Below, piece after piece: positions 53,708 to 62,565 of a stretch of 64,000 nucleotides of DNA. This DNA is from Ruminococcus sp. GTDB taxonomy: Bacteria > Bacillota > Clostridia > Oscillospirales > Ruminococcaceae. The translations under genes and the position numbers were made by a program. Location of the stretch: NCBI GenBank assembly GCA_017529875.1, contig JAFXNC010000050.1, positions 23,284-87,283 on the forward strand, given 5' to 3'. Positions within the stretch are counted from its first letter, which is position 1. Each line of letters begins with the position of its first letter. The notes below the pieces were generated by a model, which searched no databases, had not been told where the DNA came from, and was given only the letters and a program-made list of their open reading frames with translations.

Positions 53708-54466
53708 ATGGCTTTCCAGACAGTCTTTAAGCGGGTCGAGAAGAAGTATCTGCTTGACGGACACCAGTACGAGGAGCTGCGGAAACGCCTTGAGGGGTAC
53801 ATGACCGTGGATCAGTACGGCGAGACCACTATCTGCAATATCTACTACGACACCCCCGAGCACCTTATAGTAAGGCGCTCCATAGATAAGCCGGTCTACA
53901 AGGAAAAGCTCCGGGTACGCAGCTACGGCACTCCGGAGGCAGGCGGCACGGTGTTCGTGGAGATAAAGAAGAAGTTCAAGGGCGTCGTCTACAAGCGGCG
54001 GGCTTCAATGAAGCTGGAGCAGACCGACGATTTCAACCGGGGCGCTCCCATAGGCGCCAAGGACAGGCAGATCGAAAACGAGCTGCGGTACTTCATGAAG
54101 TTCTACAAGGGCATCGCCCCGGCGATGTATCTGAGCTATGACCGTATCGCCATGTTCGGCAACGAGGACAAGGAGCTGCGGGTCACCTTTGACCGCAACC
54201 TCACCTTCCGGGAGACCGACCTCAAACTGGAGAGCGGCTCCTACGGGCGCAAGGCGCTCCCACCGGACGTGCGCATCATGGAGATCAAGATCACCAACGC
54301 CATGCCCCTGTGGCTGTCCCATTTCCTCGACGAGCTGAAAATATACCCCGCATCCTACTCCAAATACGGCTCCTGCTACGAGATAGTCGAGCGAGAAAAG
54401 CTCGAAGGCAAAAACGAGAACGACAAGAATAATGAAAAGAAAGAAAAGGTGACCTGCTGTGCTTGA
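53708..54466 (+). CDS. VTC-domain polyphosphate polymerase
   Basis: 252 residues. RVEKKYLLDGHQYEEL at the start, CNIYYDTPEHLIVRRSI, EKLRVRSYGTP, VFVEIKKKFKGVVYKRR, and RVTFDRNLTFR carry the basic tunnel residues and acidic metal-binding residues (E in FVEIK, and MEIKITNAMPLW) of the VTC4-like triphosphate-tunnel fold. Builds polyphosphate from nucleotide triphosphate. Followed with 8-bp overlap by the DUF4956 membrane gene, its usual partner. Confidence 0.9.
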   Translation: MAFQTVFKRVEKKYLLDGHQYEELRKRLEGYMTVDQYGETTICNIYYDTPEHLIVRRSIDKPVYKEKLRVRSYGTPEAGGTVFVEIKKKFKGVVYKRRASMKLEQTDDFNRGAPIGAKDRQIENELRYFMKFYKGIAPAMYLSYDRIAMFGNEDKELRVTFDRNLTFRETDLKLESGSYGRKALPPDVRIMEIKITNAMPLWLSHFLDELKIYPASYSKYGSCYEIVEREKLEGKNENDKNNEKKEKVTCCA

Positions 54467-55151
54467 GAATTTAACTACTACCATTGAGACCACTACCACA
54501 TCCGCCCTCTCGGTGACGAACGAGATATTCGCCCTTTGCAGCCTGGTATCGCTGCTGCTGGGCATAATGATAAGCTTCACCTTCTGTTTCCGGCAGAAGA
54601 AAAGCAAGGGCTTCATCCTGGCTCTGACCATACTGCCTATCATCGTGCAGGTGATAATCATGATGGTCAACGGCAACGTAGGCACCGGCGTCGCAGTAAT
54701 GGGCGCGTTCAGCCTGGTAAGGTTCCGTTCCGCTCCCGGCAACGCCAAGGACATCTGCGGCATATTCCTTGCCATGGCAGTCGGCCTTGCCACCGGCACC
54801 GATCAGCTGATACTGGCGGCAGTCTTCACCGCTATCGTATGCGCCGTGACCCTTATTTACAGCTTTTCGCCCCTGGGCAGCATCAGGGATTCCATGAAAG
54901 TCCTGTCGATCACTATTCCCGAGAGCCTTGATTACAGCGAGGTCTTCGACGATATCTTCGGCAAGTACACCTCCCACGCGGAGCTCACCGCCTCCCGCAC
55001 CACCGGCATGGGCAGCCTCTACAAGCTCACCTATGAGATCACCCTCAAGGATGCCAAGAAGGAAAAAGAGATGATCGACGAGCTGCGCACCCGCAACGGC
55101 AATCTGGAGATCAGCTGCTCCAAGAAGACCGAAGACCCCGACGCCCTTTAA
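54459..55151 (+). CDS. DUF4956 membrane protein, partner of VTC
   Basis: 230 residues. Four membrane segments at the start of the protein; GTGVAVMGAFSLVRFRSAPGNAKDICGIFLAMAVGLATG is the conserved block of the family (F-S-L-V-R-F-R, A-x-G-L). A ferredoxin-like cytosolic tail of about 90 residues follows. Almost always coded next to a VTC polymerase, so likely a translocation or activity partner for polyphosphate. Ends at a bidirectional terminator. Confidence 0.9.
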   Translation: MLENLTTTIETTTTSALSVTNEIFALCSLVSLLLGIMISFTFCFRQKKSKGFILALTILPIIVQVIIMMVNGNVGTGVAVMGAFSLVRFRSAPGNAKDICGIFLAMAVGLATGTDQLILAAVFTAIVCAVTLIYSFSPLGSIRDSMKVLSITIPESLDYSEVFDDIFGKYTSHAELTASRTTGMGSLYKLTYEITLKDAKKEKEMIDELRTRNGNLEISCSKKTEDPDAL

Positions 55152-55175
55152 TATATCCCACATAAAAATAAACAA

Positions 55176-55203
55176 CCGCCCGCAGCAAGCTCGCTGCGGG
55201 CGG
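55176..55203. terminator. Bidirectional terminator
   Basis: CCGCCCGCAGC-AAGCTC-GCTGCGGGCGG with T-rich sequence on both sides, between the convergent DUF4956 and L,D-transpeptidase genes. Confidence 0.85.
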
Positions 55204-55220
55204 CATTGTTTGTTTTGTGT

Positions 55221-56690
55221 TTACGAGTAGTACATTACCACGGGAGTTCCGAGGGGAACGTTGTCATGGATGTATTTGGCGGCGTCGTAGGGCATATTGA
55301 TGCAGCCGTGGGAGCCGTTCCATTTGTAGATGTTGCCTCCGAATACGTATCTCCAGGTGGAGTCATGCATTCCGATGCCGCATATGGAGACATTGTTCCA
55401 GTAGTTGCATTTGGTGTCCCAGCTCTCGCCGTCGGCGTTGGTGGCCTTCATGCGGTAGTTGGTCTGCTTGTCCCAGAGCTTGTATACGCCCTCGAGGGTA
55501 GTTCTTGCCATAGAGGTGGTCTGACCCGAAACTATCAGGCAGGTGTATTGGAGCTCGCCGTCCTTGTAGTACCAGAAGGTCTGGTTGGTCAGGTCTACCT
55601 CCATGTAGGTCTTGCCGATATCGTCATTCTTTTTGTGGGCCTCCGGCACGCCGGTGTATTCAAAGCCGTACTGGGTCTTGTAGTAGACCGGCTTGACTTT
55701 CTTCACCGATTCGCCCTTTTCCAGCATCTCCATGAGCTCGTCGCAGGTGGCGTCCTGATATATCCACCAGCCGTATACTGCGTCGTCGCTGTGCTCAACG
55801 GTTATCTTGCCCTGTATGGTGGCATTGAAGGTCCTGTCCTTGCCGTAGGTGTCGTACTTTTTGGCAAGCTTTTCCACGTACTTCATGCACTTGTCTCTGT
55901 CGGCAGTGATGTGGTTGTTCTCGTCCACGCTTATCATCTCACGCAGCTCCTCGCCGGTGAGCTTTTCGGTGGTGTAGTCGAAGTCGTAGGTTATGCTCAT
56001 GCTCCAGATCTTGTTGAGCTTTTTGCACTCGTCTTCAAGGTCTGCGGCGTAGACCGTGGGCTTGATGTAGCAGCCGGAATCTGCGGCATTGACCTCCAGC
56101 TTGCCCGAGGCAAAGCTGCTGAGCAGGTAGCTTTCCAGCTTGGAGTACTCCATCTCGTCGCCCTGAACGGCCTCGGTCACTTCGTAGCCGTCCTCGGTGA
56201 GCACGATCTCGGCGTTCTTGTTCTTGGCGCTGCCCCAGTCGGAGGAGGCGAGAAGCGCTTTGAGCTTGTCCTTGTCGTAGGTGCAGGTGTCGGAGAAGGT
56301 GTAATCCGCCGTCCCCAGGTAGCCTGTGAACCAGGCGTTGGCGTCCTGCTTGGCAAAGAGGGATTCGAGCTGATCCTTGGTGTCGTACTTGTAGTCAAAA
56401 TCCGTCACCGGTATGGTAACGTCGGTGCCGTCCTGCTTGTGGATAACAAAGCTGTCGGAGAGGTCGGAGTGCAAAAACTGCTTTTCGACTTCTTCAAGGG
56501 TCATGCCGCTGACGTCCTTGTTATTGATGTAGGTGTTGGGCAGGAACTTCCCCTGATAGCGGGAGCGCCCCACAAAGTATGTAACGCCCAGTCCCACCAC
56601 CAGCGCAGTCAGCACGCCGCCTGCCACGAACAGCGGGACAAGGTTCTTTTTCTTCTTTCTTTTTCTTTTTTTCCCGTTTGATGCTGCCAT
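55221..56690 (-). CDS. L,D-transpeptidase (YkuD) with peptidoglycan-binding region
   Basis: 489 residues. Lys-rich cytosolic head, membrane anchor at about 18-40, then a 300-residue extracytoplasmic part with repeated segments of the PG_binding_4 type (FLHSDLSDSFVI, GKLEVNAADSGCYI, TYDFDYTTEKL). The C-terminal YkuD domain (about 365-489) has KLWDKQTNYRMKA and the catalytic HGCINMP near 470 with upstream GIGMHDSTWR. It makes 3-3 cross-links or anchors surface proteins in the cell wall. Own promoter. Confidence 0.92.
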   Translation of the reverse strand: MAASNGKKRKRKKKKNLVPLFVAGGVLTALVVGLGVTYFVGRSRYQGKFLPNTYINNKDVSGMTLEEVEKQFLHSDLSDSFVIHKQDGTDVTIPVTDFDYKYDTKDQLESLFAKQDANAWFTGYLGTADYTFSDTCTYDKDKLKALLASSDWGSAKNKNAEIVLTEDGYEVTEAVQGDEMEYSKLESYLLSSFASGKLEVNAADSGCYIKPTVYAADLEDECKKLNKIWSMSITYDFDYTTEKLTGEELREMISVDENNHITADRDKCMKYVEKLAKKYDTYGKDRTFNATIQGKITVEHSDDAVYGWWIYQDATCDELMEMLEKGESVKKVKPVYYKTQYGFEYTGVPEAHKKNDDIGKTYMEVDLTNQTFWYYKDGELQYTCLIVSGQTTSMARTTLEGVYKLWDKQTNYRMKATNADGESWDTKCNYWNNVSICGIGMHDSTWRYVFGGNIYKWNGSHGCINMPYDAAKYIHDNVPLGTPVVMYYS

Positions 56691-56786
56691 ATATTAAAAC
56701 TCCTTCTTTTTAAGGCAAAGCCTCTGCACACAGTCTGCTGCCTTACAGAACCGTAACACATGATAACTATTTATTTATACGTCGTT

Positions 56787-56815
56787 ATTATACCACATAG
56801 CTATGATAAATGCAA
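56787..56815 (-). promoter_or_regulatory. Promoter of the L,D-transpeptidase gene
   Basis: Minus strand TTGCAT (56810-56815), 17-bp spacer, TATAAT (56787-56792). Confidence 0.7.
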
Positions 56816-56893
56816 TAGGTCAACCTGTGAAAAACCTGAGAGCTATTTTTGCAGATTATTGGTGATTTTTAGCGGCATATCCCGGAAAGTGCG

Positions 56894-56940
56894 GAAAAAC
56901 GGCATCCCCGCCGTCTGCAATTGGCAAAGAATACCGTTTT
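56894..56940 (-). terminator. Terminator after folC (tentative)
   Basis: AAAACGG and CCGTTTT pair on the minus strand around a long inner loop, then CCGTTTTTCC follows. Imperfect, but placed directly after the folC stop codon. Confidence 0.5.
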
Positions 56941-56948
56941 CTGTACAG

Positions 56949-58211
56949 TTAGCCCGTGAAGCCGGACTGCTTCACATACGAAACGAGATAAAGCGAGCCG
57001 CAGATGAGCAGCACATCCTCCGGGTACCGCTGCCGCAGGGCGCTTATCACATCGGAGGGCTCTCCCTCCATAAGCTCCGCCTTGCCCCCGGCGGCGGTTA
57101 TGATGTCCGCCAGCTCTCCGGCGGGGTAGTCCCTGTCGGAAAAGCCGCTCACCGGATAAAACGCGCTGACATAGGGCGCGATCTGCGCCACCGCGCCGGC
57201 GGCGTTCTTGTCGGTGTGCATACCGATGACGGCGCGGACAGTCCTGCCCCCAAGCTGCGAGAGAAATCCCCCCAGAGCCCTCATGCCGTCGGGGTTGTGG
57301 GAGCCGTCCAGTACGGTGAGGGGCTCCTTGGATAGGATCTCGACCCGCCCGAAAAGCTGCGCCCTTTCAAGCCCCTGTCTCAGGCTCCTGAAGCTCACGG
57401 GCAGCCTGTCTGATATGAGCCGGAGGGCTTCGATGACCGTCAGGGCGTTGCGGACCTGATGCTGCCCCGGCATGGTTACTGAATACTCTTTGCCGCGCCA
57501 CAGGAAATCGCTGCCTGTGATGCCGCTGCGGATTATCCGGCACATCTTCATGTCCGGGATGACCAGCTGTGAGTGTCTGCGGGCGGCGACTGTCTCAAAG
57601 ACCCTCACCGCATCCTCCGGCGCACCCGCCGAAAGCACGCAGGGGGCGCCCTCCTTGATTATCCCGGCCTTCTGAAAGGCTATCTCCGCCACCGTGTCTC
57701 CAAGTATGGCGGTGTGGTCGAGGCCTATGGAGCCGATGACCGAGACCAGGGGTTTCTCGATGATGTTGGTGCTGTCCAGCAGCCCCCCGAGACCGGCTTC
57801 AAGCACTACCACCCGGCAGCCCTGCCGCCTGAAATGCACGAAGGCCGCCGCCTGAGTTATCTCGAACTGTGAAAAGCTCCCGCACATGGGGTGCGCCTCT
57901 ATCACCGGGGCAAGACCCTCCAGTATGTCCGAGAGCTGGGCTTCGGTGATGTTCTTATTGTCCACCTTGATGCGGTCGTAAAAGCTGACTATATAGGGCG
58001 AGGTGAACAGCCCCGCCCGATAGCCCTGAGCGGTCAGCACCTCGCTGAACATCTGGGCTATGGAGCCCTTACCGTTGGTGCCGGCGATGTGGATGAAGGT
58101 CTGCCCCTCCTGGGGTCTGCCTATGGCGTCCAGCAGCGATCCCATTCGGGAGAGGTCGCTGACCCGCTTGCCCAGGCGGGAGAACCGTGAGATGTATTCT
58201 ATCGGCTGCAT
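56949..58211 (-). CDS. folC: Folylpolyglutamate synthase / dihydrofolate synthase FolC
   Basis: 420 residues from ATG 58211 (GGAGG upstream); the frame extends to 58451, but that part overlaps the GNAT gene. HIAGTNGKGSIAQM carries the ATP-binding GTNGKGS near residue 44-50, then GLFTSPYIVSFYDRI, VLEAGLGGLLDSTN and VLDGSHNPDGMRAL. Adds glutamate to folates in the cytoplasm. Last gene of a six-gene operon. Confidence 0.95.
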   Translation of the reverse strand: MQPIEYISRFSRLGKRVSDLSRMGSLLDAIGRPQEGQTFIHIAGTNGKGSIAQMFSEVLTAQGYRAGLFTSPYIVSFYDRIKVDNKNITEAQLSDILEGLAPVIEAHPMCGSFSQFEITQAAAFVHFRRQGCRVVVLEAGLGGLLDSTNIIEKPLVSVIGSIGLDHTAILGDTVAEIAFQKAGIIKEGAPCVLSAGAPEDAVRVFETVAARRHSQLVIPDMKMCRIIRSGITGSDFLWRGKEYSVTMPGQHQVRNALTVIEALRLISDRLPVSFRSLRQGLERAQLFGRVEILSKEPLTVLDGSHNPDGMRALGGFLSQLGGRTVRAVIGMHTDKNAAGAVAQIAPYVSAFYPVSGFSDRDYPAGELADIITAAGGKAELMEGEPSDVISALRQRYPEDVLLICGSLYLVSYVKQSGFTG

Positions 58212-58225
58212 GGGCAGTCCTCCTG

Positions 58226-58669
58226 TCAGAACTCGGTGAAAAACGAGGTGTGTCCGGTGAGCTCGGTAAAGCCCAGGTGCCTGTAAAACCCGCAGGCGGG
58301 CAGCTCGCGCTCGGTGTTGAGATAGATCTGATTTATGCCGATGCCGGTGAGGTGCTCTTTGATGAGCCGGAAAAACTCCCGCCCGAGACCCTGCCCTTGC
58401 CTGCCGGGACGAATGCACAGCTCCTCGATGAAGTACTCTGTGCCGCTGCACCAGTGGCGGATGTTCCCCACCGAGATGCCCACAGCCTCGCCGCCATCGT
58501 AAAGCCCCAGCAGCAGGGGAGTTCGCACATTTATCAGGTCAAGCAGGTATTCGTTCAGCTGTCCGTCGTCGCTCCAGTCCTCGCTCCGGGGCGGGGCGGT
58601 AAAGGCCTCCTTAAACAGCGCCTTTATCAGCTCAAAGTCCGCGGCTGACAGCACTCTGAGCTTAGTCAT
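58226..58669 (-). CDS. GNAT-family N-acetyltransferase
   Basis: 147 residues from ATG 58669 (GGGGAGGAAG upstream). Motif A IRPGRQGQGLGREFF near residue 88-102 and CGFYRHLGFTELTGH at the end identify the fold. Acceptor unknown; AAC(6')-like features (EELCIRPGRQGQG) suggest an amine substrate. Overlaps the membrane-protein gene upstream by 4 bp. Confidence 0.88.
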   Translation of the reverse strand: MTKLRVLSAADFELIKALFKEAFTAPPRSEDWSDDGQLNEYLLDLINVRTPLLLGLYDGGEAVGISVGNIRHWCSGTEYFIEELCIRPGRQGQGLGREFFRLIKEHLTGIGINQIYLNTERELPACGFYRHLGFTELTGHTSFFTEF

Positions 58670-59313
58670 GTCTTCCTCCCCATGCGCTCCCGGAGCCAGC
58701 CTAAGAGCACCGCCGAGCCTAAGGCTACGCCGCTCATGATCAAAAACCATATCACCGACATGAACCAGGGCTGCTTGTATACCCTCAAAAAGGGATAAGG
58801 CCCGTCAGTGACCCGCAGCAGGTTGAGTATGATAAACACCACCGCATAAGCAAGGGTAGGCATACAGGCGGCAGCTATCCTGCGCCGGTTTATGGACATA
58901 CCCTGCTCGAGGAACACAAAGGACACCGCCGTCAGCAGCGGGCAGATTATGTGGTGAAACTTCTGGGGGCCCTTCCACAGCACCTCGGCGGCTTCGCCGG
59001 TCTTAGCTGCCATGGGCGCCAGCACGAATATCACCGTCAGGAAGGTAACAGCGAGGCAGCAGCTGGCGATATACCGCATCATCCCGGCGATATAGCCGAT
59101 CTTGCCGCCGTGTTTCAGATAGCTCACCAGAAATGCCACCGATGACGCCAGCGCAAAGACGTTGCTCTGCACCGTGTACCACTTGAAGTTGGTCAGCCCC
59201 AGGCCGTTTGAAAAGCCCATGACCGAGCCCACCAGCTCGAGAGCAACTATCGAGGCGTTTGCCGCCACCGCCAGCAGGTGTATCTTTTCGGGTCGGGTCG
59301 TGTTTTCAGCCAT
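58666..59313 (-). CDS. Pr6Pr-like membrane protein
   Basis: 215 residues, six membrane segments. LTNFKWYTVQSNVFALASS, GPQKFHHIICPLLTAVSF and YGPYPFLRVY-like TDGPYPFLRVYK blocks resemble Pr6Pr/FAR-17a integral membrane proteins of Firmicutes. Role unknown. One base separates it from the aldo/keto reductase gene. Confidence 0.75.
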   Translation of the reverse strand: MAENTTRPEKIHLLAVAANASIVALELVGSVMGFSNGLGLTNFKWYTVQSNVFALASSVAFLVSYLKHGGKIGYIAGMMRYIASCCLAVTFLTVIFVLAPMAAKTGEAAEVLWKGPQKFHHIICPLLTAVSFVFLEQGMSINRRRIAAACMPTLAYAVVFIILNLLRVTDGPYPFLRVYKQPWFMSVIWFLIMSGVALGSAVLLGWLRERMGRKT

Positions 59314-59314
59314 T

Positions 59315-60313
59315 TTACTGTCCTTTCAGTATATCCTCTATCGCGGTCAGCTCCTGCTCTGTGAGGGCGGGCGATCCCACGGTCTTAACGTTTTCAAGTA
59401 TCTGCTCCGGACGGCTGGCACCGATTATCACCGATGTGACGGCGGGGTTCGCCAGTATCCAGGAGAGGGCCAGCTGCGAGAGCTCCTGTCCCCGCTGCGC
59501 CGCGAAGTCGTTGAGCTTATTGAGCTTAGCGATCATCTCCTCCGTGAGCTCGTCCTTTATCCAGGTGTTGCCCTTGCCGATGCGGGAATCGGCGGGGATG
59601 CCCTTTAGGTATCTGCCGGTGAGCATACCCTGATACAGCGGCGAGAACACGCACAGCCCCACGCCGTTGTCGAGTGCCCACTTGTCAAGGCCGTCCCGCT
59701 CTATCCAGCGGTTGAGCATGGAGTAGGAGGGCTGGTTGATGATAAAAGGCGTATGCAGCTCTTTGAATATGGCAGCGATCTTCGCGGAGTTCTCGCTGTT
59801 GTAGTTGGAGATGCCCACATACAGCGCCTTGCCCTGCCGCACCGCATTGTCGAGAGCGAGGGCAGTTTCTTCGAGAGGCGTGTCGGGGTCGTAGATGTGG
59901 TGGTAGAAGATATCCACATAGTCCAGCTTCATGCGTTTCAGGCTCTGGTCAAGGGAGGCGGTAAGGTACTTGCGGGAGCCGTTCTTGTCGCCGTAGGGAC
60001 CCGGCCACATTTCGTAGCCCGCCTTGGTGGTGATGACCATTTCATCCCGGTAAGCTCTGAGCCCCCTGTCCAGTATCAGCCCGAAGTTTTCCTCGGCGGA
60101 GCCGTTAAAGGGATGACCGTAGTTGTTGGCAAGGTCGAACTGTGTGATGCCCGCATCGAAGGCGGTGCGGCACATACGCTCGGCGTTGTCAAAGCTGCCT
60201 CCGAAGCCGAAATTCTGCCACAGTCCCAGAGATATCTCCGGGAGCTTAAGGCCGCTTTTCCCGCAGCGGCGGTATTTCATCTTATCGTATCTGTTTTCGT
60301 CGGGTGTGTACAT
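59315..60313 (-). CDS. Aldo/keto reductase (YghZ/KCNAB type)
   Basis: 332 residues from ATG 60313 (AAAGGAGG upstream). FDLANNYGHP holds the catalytic Tyr (Asp48-Tyr53 pair), AGYEMW the Lys site, YVDIFYHHIYDPDTP the His, and ILANPAVTSVIIGASRPEQIL the NADPH-binding end. Reduces aldehydes or ketones with NADPH. Middle of the operon. Confidence 0.93.
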   Translation of the reverse strand: MYTPDENRYDKMKYRRCGKSGLKLPEISLGLWQNFGFGGSFDNAERMCRTAFDAGITQFDLANNYGHPFNGSAEENFGLILDRGLRAYRDEMVITTKAGYEMWPGPYGDKNGSRKYLTASLDQSLKRMKLDYVDIFYHHIYDPDTPLEETALALDNAVRQGKALYVGISNYNSENSAKIAAIFKELHTPFIINQPSYSMLNRWIERDGLDKWALDNGVGLCVFSPLYQGMLTGRYLKGIPADSRIGKGNTWIKDELTEEMIAKLNKLNDFAAQRGQELSQLALSWILANPAVTSVIIGASRPEQILENVKTVGSPALTEQELTAIEDILKGQ

Positions 60314-60326
60314 GGGTATGCCTCCT

Positions 60327-61241
60327 TTACAGTCCAAAATATTCCTTTAAAGCCGCCATCCTCTCCTCGGCGTCCCGGACGCCCAGCCAGTAGAGGTCGG
60401 TGAGCTTGTCCATGTCCCCCTCCAGGCGCTTCACCGTTACCTGCTCCGAGGGTGCGATGACGAATATCTTCCCCTGCTTCTCTAAAAGCTCCAGAGTGTC
60501 GCAGTCCCGGTTGTAGCGGTCTTTTTCGCGGCTCAGGGCTTCGAGATAGAGGGGGTACTTCTTGTAGACCAGCTTGTTCATGGAGAGGGAACGCCCTGTT
60601 TTCAGCTGCTTTCGGTAGGCGCGCTGCCGCGTCCTGATCACCACTATCTTGTCAAAGCCTCTTTCAAGCGGGAAGGGGAACGGCACTCTGCACGCCGCTC
60701 CGCCGTCAAGGTAATGCTCGCCGTCGATGACCACAGAGCTGGAAAAATAGGGCAGGGAAGCGGATGCCTGCACAGCCTTGAACAGGTCCTGTACGCTGCC
60801 GTTCTTGCCTATGGGGACGGCCTCGCCGGTCTCCATGCAGCAGGCCACCGGGAAGAACTCGGTCTCGCTGCTCATAAGGCGGGACTCATTGAGCTTTTCT
60901 ACTCCCGGCAGATCGCCGAAGATGAAGTCAAAGCCGATTATGCCCTTGTTGGTGCGGAATGCGTCCTTGCCCACATAGCGGCTGTCCCGGCGGTAGCGCA
61001 GGTTTATCCGTGCGGAACGCCCTATCTGCCCCGCCACGTAGTTGATGCCGTTGAGCGCCCCCGCAGACACCCCGTAGGTGGTGCGCAGGCAGATGCCCTC
61101 CCGCATCAGTACGTCCAGCACGCCGTTGGTATACACTCCCCGGAAGGCCCCGCCCTCCAGCACGAGAGCGCCTTCAAGCAGCTCTTTGGGGGCGTTTCCC
61201 CGGGGAAGGCTTTTCAGGTCGGGTAAAGACTTCTTTTTCAC
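60327..61241 (-). CDS. Patatin-like phospholipase
   Basis: 304 residues. LVLEGGAFRGVYTNGVLDVL (oxyanion glycine loop), nucleophile Ser in TYGVSAGALNG, and DGGAACRVPFPF (catalytic Asp in D-G-G) complete the patatin dyad. C-terminal part resembles the DUF6363 extension of bacterial members. Hydrolyses acyl ester of lipids. Cytoplasmic by sequence (no signal). Confidence 0.92.
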   Translation of the reverse strand: MKKKSLPDLKSLPRGNAPKELLEGALVLEGGAFRGVYTNGVLDVLMREGICLRTTYGVSAGALNGINYVAGQIGRSARINLRYRRDSRYVGKDAFRTNKGIIGFDFIFGDLPGVEKLNESRLMSSETEFFPVACCMETGEAVPIGKNGSVQDLFKAVQASASLPYFSSSVVIDGEHYLDGGAACRVPFPFPLERGFDKIVVIRTRQRAYRKQLKTGRSLSMNKLVYKKYPLYLEALSREKDRYNRDCDTLELLEKQGKIFVIAPSEQVTVKRLEGDMDKLTDLYWLGVRDAEERMAALKEYFGL

Positions 61242-61259
61242 TTGCTATCACTCCTAAGC

Positions 61260-62339
61260 TCAGTCGTTGTCTTCCCAGATGTCCCGGTATTTGCGGGAGA
61301 TGAATGCGGTAAGCTCGCTTGCCATCTCGTACTGCTCCGGCAGACGGGGATGTCCGGGAGTGGCCTTGCCGCAGCGCCGGAACATGAAGTGGGTCACGCC
61401 CTCGTCGCCCTCGGCCTTAAGCTCCGCGACGATCTCGTCGAGAGCCTCGTCCCAGGTGCGCTCGTGCATCAGCACCGTCAGCAGCAGTATGAACTGCGCC
61501 TTGGGATAGTGGGAGCGCAGGCTGCGGATGATGTCCTTGTAGCGGTCCTTCCACTTCTTTCGGTATATGGGGCCGGTGATGTCGGGGTCAAGGTCGTTTT
61601 CACGGTGCTGGTCGTTCTGACCCACCGCGAATATCACGATATGAGGTGTATACTGTGAGAAATCCCAGGGCGTATAGCCGCACTCCTCCGGGAAGTAGAC
61701 CGCCTTGTCGTAGGCTGTCTCCATGCCTATGGTGTCAGGGGAGTGATAGTAGCCTGTCCGGTCGAATATGGCTATGCCCCCCTGGGCGATGTTGTTGATC
61801 TCGGCGCCAAGGTTGCGGGCGGTTATCATGGGGTAGGCGTGGTAGGCGTTGTCGTAGACCCCCTGAGTATCGTCGGGGTCGCATTGACCGGTGTTCTGCA
61901 CCGCCTCGCAGACGGCTCCCGCAGACACCGAGTCTCCGTAGCACTCTATGCGCCTGTCGGGGCGGGGAGGCGGCGGGAGCAGCTCGGTATCTCCGAAGGT
62001 CTCGAATCCGAAGAAATCAAAGTAATGTGTGGCGTCCTGGCGCTTGAACAGCGTGACCTCGTGCTCTTTGTATTCAAGGTTTGAAACGAGGGTCAGGGAA
62101 AAGCGCTGCCTGTCGGTATCGACGGCGACTCTTTCCTCCTTGCCGTCCACCAGCAGACCCAGCTCGATTTTGTTGTAGAACCTGTGGTCGCAGATGACCG
62201 CCGAAAGGTCTCTGCCCACGAAGCGCAGCGTTATCATCGAGCCCGCCCAGACTATCTTCGGGGCGTCGGGAACTGTGTGGTCTATACGACCCATATAGCG
62301 TATGGCGGGGTCGGTGGCGGGGATGAATTTCTTTGGCAT
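61260..62339 (-). CDS. CE2-type carbohydrate esterase (SGNH)
   Basis: 359 residues from ATG 62339 (AAGGAGGAC upstream). N-terminal jelly roll (1-120), then SGNH domain: IECYGDSVSAG (Ser nucleophile), NNIAQGGIAIFD (Gly block), FAVGQNDQH (Asn block) and GHPRLPEQYEMA (catalytic His). Arrangement is that of carbohydrate esterase family 2, which removes acetyl groups from xylan or mannan. No signal peptide, so an intracellular deacetylase of imported oligosaccharide. First gene of the operon. Confidence 0.9.
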   Translation of the reverse strand: MPKKFIPATDPAIRYMGRIDHTVPDAPKIVWAGSMITLRFVGRDLSAVICDHRFYNKIELGLLVDGKEERVAVDTDRQRFSLTLVSNLEYKEHEVTLFKRQDATHYFDFFGFETFGDTELLPPPPRPDRRIECYGDSVSAGAVCEAVQNTGQCDPDDTQGVYDNAYHAYPMITARNLGAEINNIAQGGIAIFDRTGYYHSPDTIGMETAYDKAVYFPEECGYTPWDFSQYTPHIVIFAVGQNDQHRENDLDPDITGPIYRKKWKDRYKDIIRSLRSHYPKAQFILLLTVLMHERTWDEALDEIVAELKAEGDEGVTHFMFRRCGKATPGHPRLPEQYEMASELTAFISRKYRDIWEDND

Positions 62340-62399
62340 GGGGGTGTCCTCCTTATTTGTCACTTTTCTGAGGCCTTTGTGTGAACAGATATCAGTTAA

Positions 62400-62428
62400 A
62401 TTTTATCATTTCTGTACCTCTGTGTCAA
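62400..62428 (-). promoter_or_regulatory. Promoter of the CE2-folC operon
   Basis: Minus strand TTGACA (62423-62428), 17-bp spacer, TAAAAT (62400-62405). Confidence 0.75.
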
Positions 62429-62489
62429 GTTAAGTAAACGTTTTCGTGCAAAATAATGTTGACGGGACGCCAAAATCCTCCGCAGGTAC

Positions 62490-62518
62490 TTGAAAAACGC
62501 GCAGATATGTAGTATAAT
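62490..62518 (+). promoter_or_regulatory. Promoter of the SGNH lipoprotein gene
   Basis: TTGAAA (62490-62495), 17-bp spacer, TATAAT (62513-62518). Confidence 0.7.
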
Positions 62519-62565
62519 ATATTTGTATGGCTAATTGATAACCATTTAACTGAAAGGAAGATATT

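Noticed and set aside
58212..58451. Upstream extension of the folC frame
   Set aside because: Overlaps the GNAT gene, is Arg/His-rich and lacks family similarity; ATG 58211 has a proper ribosome site.
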